A program made the translations under genes and the position numbers. A stretch of DNA of 64,000 nucleotides from Chrysaora quinquecirrha (Eukaryota; Cnidaria; Scyphozoa; Semaeostomeae; Pelagiidae), in the NCBI GenBank assembly GCA_014526335.1, contig JACTAT010000338.1:1-64000 (forward strand), read 5' to 3'. Under the pieces are notes generated by a model, which was not told the origin of the DNA, searched no databases, and saw only the letters and a program-made list of their open reading frames with translations. Of this stretch, positions 54,700-64,000 are shown piece after piece; positions within the stretch are counted from its first letter, which is position 1; each line of letters begins with the position of its first letter.

Positions 54700-55915
54700 A
54701 TTGCTAGTTTGGAAACCAGGCTTGGTGGTGGAGTGGAGGGGAATTCAAATACTACGGTTCACCCTAAACACATACAAAGCCGTTCACTTTCGTGTTTAAG
54801 TACAAAGTGTGCCACTTTTTATCAGTATTACACGAGGCCATATTGTTATCCCAATGGTGATGGTAATAATTTTATCGATGCAAAATCACGTCATCATCAC
54901 ATGATCGCAATGATAACAATTTCGTTTTGTTGCAGCTGTTTCATTCACGCAATCATTACGCACGATAAAACTTCATTTTCACGTGCATACAACTATAGGT
55001 ATAGTATATAAAATATTAACAGAATATGAGGCGTTGCTCCCGCAATCGAAATTTTGAGCAGGATCAATATCCAGGATGTTTAACTTCATATATCTCAAGG
55101 ATTGGCTTTGAAAAATCCTTTCCAGGACGAGTTTGTAAGAGGGAACACACAAAATTAAGATTTTAGGGGACTTAACTAATTCATCATATGAGAAAATGAC
55201 ATAAATATAGTTAGCTGACAATGCTTGATGGATAAAAAGGCATTCCTGCATTCAAGCAACCTCTCAATTATTTCGCCAACACTGTAAATCACGAAATCAC
55301 GAGCCGTACCAAAGCATTTCACGCGACACGCAGGAGTTTAGATTTACGCGTTCACGCGCAAAACTTTATCGTTTCACGAAATCACGCATGAAAAATGGTC
55401 CAATAACGCATCACGCAGAACTGCTTGGGGGCCTCTTAGTAGACCCTTTGTAGATTTCCTCATTTGTCCTTAATTTTTGGGATGCGCAGAGAGTAAAAAG
55501 TTGCTGCAGCAAAATTGTTACCAAGTTGAGGGGGTTGAGTGTGATTCAAATTCATTTACATTCATGTCATGTGAGAACAACGAGCAGTCGCATGGTTGAT
55601 GGACGCCAATGGACATAAGTAACGCACAGATCTTGCCTCAAAAATCAAAATGTAGACCAATAGATCCGGCAGCAAACAGCCAGTGGTCAAAGCCGTGATC
55701 ACGGGCGTGATCAATTGAAGTGATCGATTCGATTTCGATGACTCGACTCGCAGTTGTTTACTTCATTAGCATTTACATGTTGCCACTTACATTTATTTAT
55801 TCATAGAACAAGCATACCAAGCATTGCAAGCATTCTTCAACTCCACGATCAAGGAATCTGGGCCCAGCGCAGCCAAGACATGTATGTATTGTGTTTGAGG
55901 TGTTCGAGCAAACAA
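54700..55915. other. no gene seen
   Basis: Mixed low-copy sequence. 55300-55420 has repeated CACGAAATCACG/TTCACGCG words of a small decayed element. No convincing frame or splice signals. Confidence 0.4.
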
Positions 55916-55934
55916 AATTACGCCCAGCAACATC

Positions 55935-56085
55935 ACTATTACCATAATTATCATAATCATCATCACCATCAGATTCAGCAAATTATTATTATCATCCTAG
56001 TTATCGTCGGTCATGATTATGGTGATTCGTGATCATCATCACCATCATCATCATCATCATCATGATTATGACAAGCATCATGATC
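55935..56085. repeat. (ATC)n-type simple repeat
   Basis: Imperfect CAT/ATC triplets with ATTATT interruptions, about 150 bp. His-rich or Asp-rich frames through it are not genes. Confidence 0.85.
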
Positions 56086-56405
56086 ATCATTATCACCAGT
56101 TTTGCTGCAGCCGTTTAGCTGGTACAAATGCATTCATTTGTCAAATCATTGTTGCATTGTTGCAAATTTTTGCAACATTTCTGATAAGCATTGTACAGCA
56201 ATCCTTTGCACATTGCAACAGCATTGCTATGTTGTCAAAAAGTCAGCCTTATGTTTTCTTTCAAGTTTCTGAGTAGTATAAAGTTTCCAAATTGTGAGAA
56301 AAAAAGGGAAAAATCTTTGAACATACTTTAAAAGCTTTCTTTATAGAATTAGGAATTTCAGATTCGAATTTTTACTACATCAACTACAAGAAAAAAGGAG
56401 AAAAT

Positions 56406-57716
56406 CTAGTCTTGAACATCGAAGATAAGCCCTGCCAATCCAATATCACCAGGGTTGTAAGCACAACTATTATCAGAGAAATTATGGAACTTGCACTGAA
56501 GATTCTCTCCCAATATTCCGGAATTCGGAGACAAGCTGCAATTAACTAATAGATTTCCACTCACAGAAGCACTGATCATGCATAGACTATCTGGAAATAT
56601 CTCAACAGGTGCTCTGAAGTCCATGCCATAAAAAAGTCCCAATGGTCTCAATGATCCTTCCTTTATTGCTATGTTCTCCTTAATCTTGTTGATCCTTATA
56701 TCTGAAATATTGGTCCTTATGACCAAAACTCCTTTTAACCATGCTTTCTTTTTTATGTGAAACTCAAGAGTATTTTGGACATAATTTTGCGACGAGTAGC
56801 CATATGAGCTATAAGCATAGCTTTGAAAATATGCTTGAATAACTTGTTCATTTGTTATCAGCGTGCGAATTGATTGCTTAGAAAATGCACCTATGCTTGA
56901 AGCAGCTTGCTGACGACCATCTGAGTCAAGACTAAGGTAGTGAACCAGATTACAGATTTCAACAGGTGTTAATAACTGTGATTTTATACAATTTTTACCA
57001 AAATCAGACCATGACATAGCAGCAAATCGAAAAAGATAAACAGCATCACCCAAGGTTTCTCTTTTTGATGCCAAAGAAACTTCCTTTCCTTCCTTGGTCA
57101 ACTGATTCTCACACCATTTATCAACAGCCAGAAATAAATCAATCTCTTCAATATTCAGCTTGTCTTGTTTCATGATTTCTTTGACAGTTCTCAAATTTAA
57201 GGTCATGAAAGAATCATGTTTTAAGACATAGGAAGTGTTCTGCCATATCACCTCAAAACTTTTTTCAACAACTGCCTTATTCTCGAAAAGAAGGCCTTGC
57301 TCCAGAGCTGTCAATACATTTTCTTGTGTCATTTCACTTTGAATAAAATTAGTGCATTTCTCCTTCAGTGATGAAATCATATAGCATTCAGCAAGATTAA
57401 GAATCTTGAAAACAACTTCCCATTTCAGTGATATTTCATCAGTGTAAATAAACTTAAGAAACTCAGAAATACATTCTTCATTGCCATATTCAGAAAGATC
57501 AAGCTCTCCATTTTTTTCTGGAATTGAACCATAAAACATGGATTGAAACACTGAGCTGGCAGAAGCAAGAATTAACTTGTGTACTGGAAATCTGACACCA
57601 CCAGAAACAAATGCGAAATCACTCATACTTTTATTCTTGTATAAATGTGAGATTCTTTCCTTGACTGTTGATTTAGATTCCTGCCAATTTCCTTGATCAA
57701 TGGTAGTGTTATCCAT
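56406..57716 (-). CDS. BTB-BACK domain protein (BTBD family-like), single exon
   Basis: A 436-residue protein from ATG at 57716 to TAG at 56406, without introns. Residues about 22-125 form a BTB/POZ domain (SDFAFVSGGVRFPVHKLIL, then SVFQSMFYGSIPE and FLKFIYTDEI), the dimer and cullin-3 interaction module. Residues about 130-245 fit a BACK domain (CTNFIQSEMTQENVLTALEQ, FLAVDKWCENQL). This layout is that of BTBD1/2/3/6-type cullin-3 substrate adaptors. The C-terminal part (about 315-436: FHIKKKAWLKGVLVIRTN ... GLIFDVQD) sits where those proteins carry a PHR beta-sandwich. It is strand-rich, but I see no clear PHR signature, so it is either very diverged or different. No kelch repeats. The start is the first good ATG; an extra non-coding 5' exon is possible. 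The function is inferred, and the substrate is unknown. Confidence 0.85.
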   Translation of the reverse strand: MDNTTIDQGNWQESKSTVKERISHLYKNKSMSDFAFVSGGVRFPVHKLILASASSVFQSMFYGSIPEKNGELDLSEYGNEECISEFLKFIYTDEISLKWEVVFKILNLAECYMISSLKEKCTNFIQSEMTQENVLTALEQGLLFENKAVVEKSFEVIWQNTSYVLKHDSFMTLNLRTVKEIMKQDKLNIEEIDLFLAVDKWCENQLTKEGKEVSLASKRETLGDAVYLFRFAAMSWSDFGKNCIKSQLLTPVEICNLVHYLSLDSDGRQQAASSIGAFSKQSIRTLITNEQVIQAYFQSYAYSSYGYSSQNYVQNTLEFHIKKKAWLKGVLVIRTNISDIRINKIKENIAIKEGSLRPLGLFYGMDFRAPVEIFPDSLCMISASVSGNLLVNCSLSPNSGILGENLQCKFHNFSDNSCAYNPGDIGLAGLIFDVQD

Positions 57717-58029
57717 TTTCAGTAACACGATTCTAGAATTTGAAAAATTAATTAAAACTTTGTACTTAAAGTAGCATCCTTCTTTAATGCTTGAATTTGG
57801 TTATTTGCGGCTTTATTTATATAGAGGCTTGTCGCCCTTATGGCGCACCTTCGATGGGCCTAAGCCTCGCAGCAATGTTTTTGTTTTCGTCGCGTAATTT
57901 CTTAGATCTGGGCCGAGGCAACTCGAAATGGCGCCAAATTATCTTTTTGATGATTCGCGAGATGAAATAATGGCTTTATTGTTTGCTTTGACGCTCGCAA
58001 CTTCAAGAAAAGATTAGTTGTTTCGGGTT

Positions 58030-59725
58030 GCATAGTATAAAACCCATACCCCAGGACCCAGGACCCAGGACCCCAAGTATGACCCTTAAGTACTAAATTC
58101 TGAAATGACCCTTAAGTACGAGTGGGCCTTTTGCTTCCGTTTGCCGAATTTGGCATATCGGATGTCAGCATGGCTGTTGATCTTTTTGTTGTGCTCACTT
58201 CCTGTATTGTATTTTGATATGGTCTGCAATTCTAGATTTAATGATAACGGGGGTAAATGCCTTTTAAGAAAAACACAATTAGAAAAGCGAAGACAAAGAA
58301 ATATTTGTCCGGTATTTGAAATGATCAATTCAACAACACAGTTTTTCCTCACAGTACTTAGAGTTGAGCTTTTATAGAACAATAGTTTGAAGAACGACCC
58401 GTGTGGAGCAAAATCATGAGATTTCGGGATTTTCATAAACAAGATGATATTTAAACATTTACCAAAAATGGACAAGATTTTTAGGAATGATTTTCCCCGC
58501 GAACAGCGACTACAGGCAGGAAATATTTTTGGTGAAAATCTGTCTGGCTGGATGAAATGAATAACGAAAAATTCAATGATGTTGAATTTCACGTACTTTT
58601 TACAAAAAATACGAGAAACAGGGACGCCTGCACTTATGGAGGGCAAGGGGGGCAAAGGTTTGAAGAAGGGCAGCTGAGGGGGTTTGGGGGCGTAGCCTCC
58701 AAGAAAATTTCAAGTGACCACGCCCTTCAGGAGCCTGGAAAACGTGGGAAACACCCTTTAAATTTTTTCATTGATAATAAAACTGTTTAAGATTTACTCG
58801 ATTTTGCAAGAGCAATCTTTTTTTGAAGAATTCTTATGCATTTAAAGTCATAAAGGTGAGTAATATGATGTTGCTATTGGTTTTCGAAAAATGATTTTCG
58901 CTGTTCATTAATTTTTGAAAAATTATGGGCGACAAGTCTCACATCGATTTTCCCTCGACCCAGAAACAAATAATTAAATCAATATATTGTGGTCCTTTCT
59001 TGCCTTTCTTCAATTCTACAATATTTATCAGACAACTTTAAAGCTATTATAAAAATAATTGTTGTCGCTGAGGGCACATCTTGCCCCTCCTTGCCCCCCT
59101 TGGATAAGGGCAGGAGGGGCAGTTGCCCCCTTGCCCCCCCACCGCAGGCGTCCTTGACGAGAAATCCCACTCTTGCAGTTGCAGGCCATAATTCTTCAGT
59201 CCCTCAGACCGCCAGACTCTTTCGGTACTTCTAGTTGTAAATTATTTTATTTACATGTCACGGAATAAAAATTCTCTTTGTCATGCCCTTCAGTCCCAAA
59301 TAATTTGGGGTTTAGTCAAAAGCTTTTATTTTCTTTTCCTTTTACCAGTAACTGGAAAATATGTCCTGAATGAAATATGTTGTTCATTCTACAGCTCTGC
59401 ACCAAGCAAAATTAGAATTTATGTGTATGTGTGTGATCGAACCGAAATGCTAGGGAAAATTTAAGACGAAGCATCTTCCCCCGTACCCATAGTTTAGGCG
59501 CGCAAATGCATTATAAATCATGAAAGAACAGGAAGTACGCTTTTTAGAGCTTTTGACACTGATCAGTAGCGTTTGACAGGTCTGCTGATATACGATACGC
59601 CATAGTTGACTAACGGAAGTAAAAGGTCCACTTGTACTTAAGGGTCATTTTTGATTTTCAGTACATAATGGTCATACTTGGGGTCCTGGGTCCTGGGTCC
59701 TGGGGTATGGTTTTTATACTATGCC
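58030..59725. mobile_element. Mutator-like non-autonomous element upstream of the BTB gene
   Basis: Inverted ends of about 100 bp: GCATAGTATAAAACCCATAC, then CCCAGGACCCAGGACCCC and GTATGACCCTTAAGTAC at the left. The mirror, GTACTTAAGGGTCAT through TTTTTATACTATGCC, is at the right. GTTTCGGGTT lies directly outside both ends (58020-58029 and 59726-59735), a 10-bp target duplication typical of Mutator-like elements. There is no transposase frame. It lies about 310 bp upstream of the BTB start codon. Confidence 0.85.
58619..59156. mobile_element. hAT-like non-autonomous element nested in the Mutator-like element
   Basis: The left end CAGGGACGCCTGC and right end GCAGGCGTCCTTG are inverted with one mismatch. 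ACGAGAAA flanks both sides (58611-58618 and 59157-59164), the 8-bp duplication of the hAT superfamily, and the CAGGG start is also typical. Inside, GGAGGGCAAGGGGGGCAAAG is mirrored by CCTTGCCCCCCTTGG-type text. About 538 bp, no transposase. Confidence 0.88.
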
Positions 59726-59735
59726 GTTTCGGGTT

Positions 59736-60660
59736 ACCAAATTTCGTGCGGTGAGTCAGTTTAAATTTTTTCCTTTTTTTCCACTCCAAATTTTTCTCGC
59801 TGCAGTTTTTTTCATCGGCGAGAGAAAAACAAGCTAAACTGTGCTCAAGTTGTTAATTTAGGCCTCTAGGATAGAAAAATAATGTTTCACTTGTCATTTC
59901 ATTTAGACTTTCGACAAAAATTTATTTTTTCTGTTACCTTTGAAAAATTAATCTGTCGCCCTATGGCGCACCTAAATACTTTTCAACAGTGAAGTTGATT
60001 TTCAAGCTTTGCTTCATGCGATTTGTTTGTATCGAACCGAAGAAATCAATAGGATTTTACACTGCAATTGGCCTGCGCCATAGGGCGACGGAGTGGCGAT
60101 TTCGCGTCTGAAAATACTCAACATTCCGAACAAAATATCTTTAATATCTATTGTCAAATTTAAGTCAAATTAAACAAACAAACAGTTAAAAGGTCAATCT
60201 TTAAGTATTTTAATAGCTTGGAGAAATTTGCGCGTTAAAATAACGTTTTTTAGGCTCAAGTTTCGAAAACTGCGCCATAGGGGCGACAGGACTCTAGCTA
60301 TATCAATTTCATTTTTGCCGAAATTCTAAAGATGTAGACCGCCATGAAATTACAGTCTTTGAAGTCTGTTCTGGATGTAACACTGCATAAAAAATTGCAA
60401 ATACTGTAGTGCCACTAATATTTTACTTGTTCTCAGTCAAAGAATTGCTAACCAAACTCATCTGCAATTCTCCAGTGTATATTCGAACACAAGGTAGCTG
60501 AATGTAAATAGAAACTAAAGAAAACAAACAGGATGGTATTGAAAGGAGGACAGCTAAGCAAACTGTCATTTTCTAATTTCTGACATGCCATTCTGGGTGG
60601 GGAAAGTTTTTTTGGAGAAAGAAAACCTTCAGATTTAGATTCCACATCGGGCCTTGAATG
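59736..60660. other. no gene seen; short GTCGCCCTATGGCGCA motifs
   Basis: GTCGCC(C)TATGGCGCA occurs at about 59952 and, inverted, near 60072 and 60274; another copy is near 57833. These may be ends of small decayed elements. No protein-like frame. Confidence 0.4.
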
Positions 60661-60664
60661 TTGC

Positions 60665-60905
60665 TACACTCTTTTTTTTTAATAAGCAAGCAGGGCTGAG
60701 ATTGTGCTAAAATTTCTGGTGAAATAGCTTTCTTTACACTGTACATCCTTGCAAACTTGTCAGTTACATTGAGAAGCCAGAAAAGAGCCAAAATAAGAGG
60801 TTTTAGGGGGTACCAGGCATTCTGTGACGGCTGAAATCCTAAATAGGTTAAGCAACTCTTGAGGGCTGGACCAAAGTCAAGTTGCTTATTGAAAAAAAAA
60901 GTGTA
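60665..60905. mobile_element. MITE-like element, family A, short copy outside GAK
   Basis: TACACTCTTTTTTTTTAATA AGCAAG at the left and GTTGCTTATTGAAAAAAAAA GTGTA at the right are inverted. Inner CAGGGCTGAG and GAGGGCTGGACC resemble the GTTGCT subfamily at 14510-16971. It shows the family is not confined to GAK introns. Confidence 0.65.
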
Positions 60906-61735
60906 TCGATTGATCGAAGATTGAGTGATCTTGAAATTTGATTCGCATTGCAGGTCAGCACAACATAGATAATCGGAATCCAATCAGCGAGAGTTTGCCA
61001 TTTTGAGTTCAGTGGAGTTGGCCTATCAATGAAAACAACTACCTAACTAAGAAGATTTAGTTGGCAGACTTGTCAAGTTGTCAATTCCTCTCATACAAAG
61101 ACAAAACACAAAATGCAAAATCTTAACACAATATTACTTGAATGTATCTTAAAACAATATTACTTACTTGAATTCGGATGATGCAAAAGTTTGTCTTCTT
61201 GAATCAACTTCGGCGAAGCAAATGCAGATGCAGCAGAGCGAAGCATTAAAAGTAATGAAGGAAAGGATTATCCTGATTGATTTGGTTTAATGGCTGAAAT
61301 GGATTCTTAGAATTTCAATGGTCATATGTAATAGCCGGAATTAGCAAAGTCTGCTTTGTGAATCCCCCAATGAGGAAACGAAGTGTCTTGCATCTTTCAC
61401 CAGCATCTTCTCTCTGCTCGGTATCCTCCGCACTGTGACTCAAGCCATTTTTTCATCCATTTACCAATAACCAACACCAATCACCAACAATCAGCCAAGC
61501 GAGGTAACAAGAAAAGTAACCGAGCAATTATGGCGTCTATTCAAAAGTAGATAGAATCGCAGTTTTCGGTTAAAAAACAGTTGAAGAAACTTTTTGAGAT
61601 GGTTCACACGCATTTTTGATAAGAAACTATGCTGAAAAGCGACATAATTATAGCTAAAAGGCAAGGCAAAATGGTGATTTACAAAGTTTTTTGAAACCGT
61701 CGACTTCGGTTGTTTCTGGGCCATTTTGCTCAGAC
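60906..61735. other. no gene seen
   Basis: Low-copy AT-rich sequence. Open frames are short and unsupported. Confidence 0.35.
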
Positions 61736-61737
61736 GG

Positions 61738-62051
61738 CCAGGTCTTCACGAGGGAGAGACCCGAATTGAAACTCACGCCAACCCGAAATTTTAAACCGGT
61801 TCGAAAATTGTTTTTTTTTATTTTAATTTGAGTGCATTATGCGTTCAGTTGACATGATAATTTCAATTCGGGCGATCTGTCACCAAAAAATCGAAAAGCT
61901 ATTCAAATATGACTTCATTTCAAATTCATGTCTCCCCGACATGAAAAACATTTGTTCACATGGTAAATTTGAAAGACTTCACCCCGACCTGAAATTTCGG
62001 GTCGGTGTGAAATCCCGACTTGAGTTCAGGTCGGCTTGAGTTTCACGACCT
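61738..62051. repeat. inverted-repeat element with CCCGAAATT words
   Basis: GACCCGAATTGAAACTCACG and CCAACCCGAAATTTTAAACC on the left are loosely mirrored by GAAATTTCGGGTCGGTGTGA and GGTCGGCTTGAGTTTCACGA on the right. Diverged, with no coding content. Confidence 0.55.
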
Positions 62052-62370
62052 GTTTACAATTTACGTGGAGGCGGGTAAGCCCGGGGTTAGCCCGGTTAGG
62101 TGAGCTGGCTCGGCCGAGCGAGATCTGACAGAACAATGAATTCTTGTGTTTGTGAATCTTTTTTTACATGAACAATCACCCAGCCCGGTGACGGTGTGGT
62201 TAGCCTGCGCGCAGCCTCAAAACTTTCCTCTGCGCGCAGGCTAGGTGAGGTGAAATGAGATCCGTGTATCCGTGTCACCTTGCTGAGATCTGTGGGAACA
62301 AAGGAAACTTTTTGTCTGTTCACTTTGAGCTAACCCGCCTGACCGGGCTTACCAGCCTCCATGTAAACAG
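62052..62370. mobile_element. MITE-like element with GTTTAC ends
   Basis: GTTTACAATTTACGTGGAGG and GCGGGTAAGCCCGGGGTTAG at the left are mirrored by CTAACCCGCCTGACCGGGCT and TACCAGCCTCCATGTAAACA at the right. Inside is a further inverted pair, CCTGCGCGCAGCCTC and CTCTGCGCGCAGGCTAG. Confidence 0.75.
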
Positions 62371-62942
62371 GAGTTTCCTAACCAATACACCCCCGTCAAG
62401 CTTTTCTTGAACCTGTTCTGATGGTGATGGATGTAAGCTTCCAAACCAGACTGACTTTAAGCCTATATGTATAAGCTACAATGCAATGTGATACAAAAAA
62501 ATTCCCCGAATAATAGTAATGGGTCACGTGACATTGCCTTATATGGAAATCGGTCATGCCAAAACCACATAAATGCCTATTTTATTTTTACCAATAAATC
62601 TTACCAGAATTGACTGATTCTTTGCAAGGTAATAAAAAATAGTTACAAGCAACAAAATGTAAAGAAATTTCCGGATTTCTATTGATATTAAGGAAGGTCG
62701 ATTTTTGATTGCACGTGAACATTCCATTTCACCTACGTTTTTTTTCGATAAACCTAACTGGCAACTTGTAACGTGAATACAACATCAGCGTCATTACAGA
62801 ACTAAACCACAGCCGTGGAAAGCAGATGAAAATCCTGACACTACATCTGTGACTTGGTTTTGGAGATTTTATAGAAAGGAGATGTGCTTAGTATTAGATT
62901 CACTAAACTCCGAATATTTAGGGGATATACAGTTGACATCCG

Positions 62943-63415
62943 CTATCTCGAACTCTCAAGGGAAACTGGAAATTGTTCGAGATAGCGAATGTTCGAAATA
63001 ACGGATGCCCCATATAATTATAAAAAATTATAGTTTTTAAGTCAGAAAAGGAACCCCTGTTAACATGCAGGGTTGCTGATCACGAATTTCATCAAACAAG
63101 TCTGGTATTTTTTACATAGGAGTCAAAGCTCATCTGCTTTCATCCCTAATACTGGTGAAATTGAGATAATGGCGATGCAGCACGTCTCGAAAGAGAACAG
63201 CTTCATCTATTGTATACATGGGCAGCATATCACTTAGCTGCTGCCATTCCCGCTCCGCTAGGCGAACTTATACACATTTTCAGCCTGTCTCTATATCCAG
63301 TTCAGCAGAAAATTTGGCAAAGTTCGAGATAAAGAGCAGGTTTTCCTCCATGGGAAATCGAAAATGGTTCGAGACAGCGAATGTTCGAGATAACGGGGTT
63401 CGAGATAGCGGATGG
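62943..63415. mobile_element. inverted-repeat element with CCGCTATCTCGAAC ends (pogo/Tigger-like)
   Basis: CATCCGCTATCTCGAAC begins the left end and GTTCGAGATAGCGGATG finishes the right. Both ends also carry GCGAATGTTCGA.ATAACGG in direct orientation, so each end is itself a small palindrome. This resembles pogo/Tigger-type termini, but that label is from memory of their style and is tentative. No transposase. Confidence 0.6.
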
Positions 63416-63559
63416 TTTTTCTATACAAACCATTATACCAAAACGAGGGGAAATGGAAAATCGTTCGATTTTTTGATTTTGCTCGATCTTTCGCCACTTT
63501 AACTTAGTATAGTCTGTATTCGAAAGGATGTTTTGTGATTTACACACGATTTGGAAAGA

Positions 63560-64000
63560 TTTTTGAAACCATGGGTGTCGATCGATTTTTGGCAAGTTTG
63601 CCTACGTATGGCCTTCCCTTTTTTCCGAGAATGGGGTCGCTCTTGAGGTTCATTTTCCTTTTGTCTTCCAGGCTGGAAATGCTTATCGTTGCCTTATAGG
63701 AAAACTAGAAGGGATTTCTTTTGATTTTGAAGGATTTAGAAATCATTTATTTTGGTTGATTTCTGGCAATTTTGCCTTAGTATGGCATCCTCTTTCAACC
63801 AAAAATGGGTCAAGTTTGAGATCCCTTTGTCTTTTGTCCTTTAGGCTGAAAATGCCTATCATAGGTTTATATAGGTATTCGAAGGGATTTTCTATGATGT
63901 AGATATAGGGAGTTCCTACGATTTAGAAAGATTTTTGATACCGTGGATTTTGCTGCCTTTTTGCATTGGAAGAACTGTGCCTTTTCGTCAAAGTTTGAGG
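63560..64000. repeat. start of a second satellite, related to 42870-45130
   Basis: TTCTGGCAATTTTGCCTTAG TATGGC, GGCTGGAAATGCTTATC and GGCTGAAAATGCCTATCATA recur at about 170-190-bp spacing and resemble the GCCATTTTGCCTTAGTATAG part of the 43-45 kb satellite. The array continues beyond the window. Confidence 0.6.

Noticed and set aside
54061..54799. Pro/Thr/Ser-rich (minus) and Gly/Val/Asp-rich (plus) open frames of about 200 residues
   Set aside because: Both arise because the minisatellite unit is six bases; no start context, domain or splice support, and both strands are open equally.
58086..58655. 189-residue minus-strand frame upstream of the BTB gene
   Set aside because: It starts in the inverted end of the Mutator-like element, runs across the hAT insertion border, and has no domain-like character.

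Overview
The window is animal nuclear DNA: AT-rich, with long introns bounded by GT..AG, AATAAA signals, non-LTR and Penelope-type reverse transcriptase relics, and many MITE-like inverted-repeat elements. Protein matches are to general metazoan families. The repeat style (LINE 3' ends, palindromic CCAACATGTTGG elements, Penelope relic) fits a non-vertebrate metazoan, possibly a cnidarian. That placement is inference; nothing here fixes the species.

Three genes can be supported well. On the minus strand, 4816-9819 holds a ZRANB2-like zinc-finger/SR splicing protein, rebuilt exon by exon. One small exon, carrying the second half of zinc finger 1, is missing where a badly scrambled tandem repeat sits. 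About 390 bp away, transcribed in the opposite direction, is a complete 24-exon GAK (cyclin-G-associated kinase/auxilin) gene at 10209-42334. It has a Numb-associated-family kinase, a PTEN-like pseudophosphatase, a C2 domain, a clathrin/AP2-binding linker and a C-terminal J domain. All 24 exons join in phase to 1266 residues. On the minus strand, 56406-57716 is an apparently intronless BTB-BACK protein. A fourth coding piece, 425-974 (+), looks like the last exon of an unrecognised gene that begins left of the window and has four EL..IR..R repeats.

The rest is mobile and repetitive DNA. GAK introns carry at least six members of one MITE-like family (ends ACACGCTTTTTTTATAAGG). One of these was split by a Mutator-like foldback element filled with about nine 173-bp tandem repeats. 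Other intronic material includes a second MITE family, tRNA-derived SINE pieces, a 16-bp tandem array and a 1-kb 8-bp array. From 42.9 to 56.1 kb there is an almost unbroken repeat zone: a ~190-bp satellite, GC-rich minisatellites, a 42-bp array, a large GGTTACCC foldback element, two decayed LINEs in opposite orientation, a Penelope-like reverse transcriptase relic and a hexamer-based minisatellite. Upstream of the BTB gene a Mutator-like element with a 10-bp target duplication contains a hAT-like element with its own 8-bp duplication. The last kilobases hold more inverted-repeat elements and the start of another satellite.

GAK (clathrin uncoating, AP2 phosphorylation) and ZRANB2 (RNA splicing) are both housekeeping functions, and their head-to-head arrangement suggests a shared promoter. 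No functional link to the BTB gene is visible.
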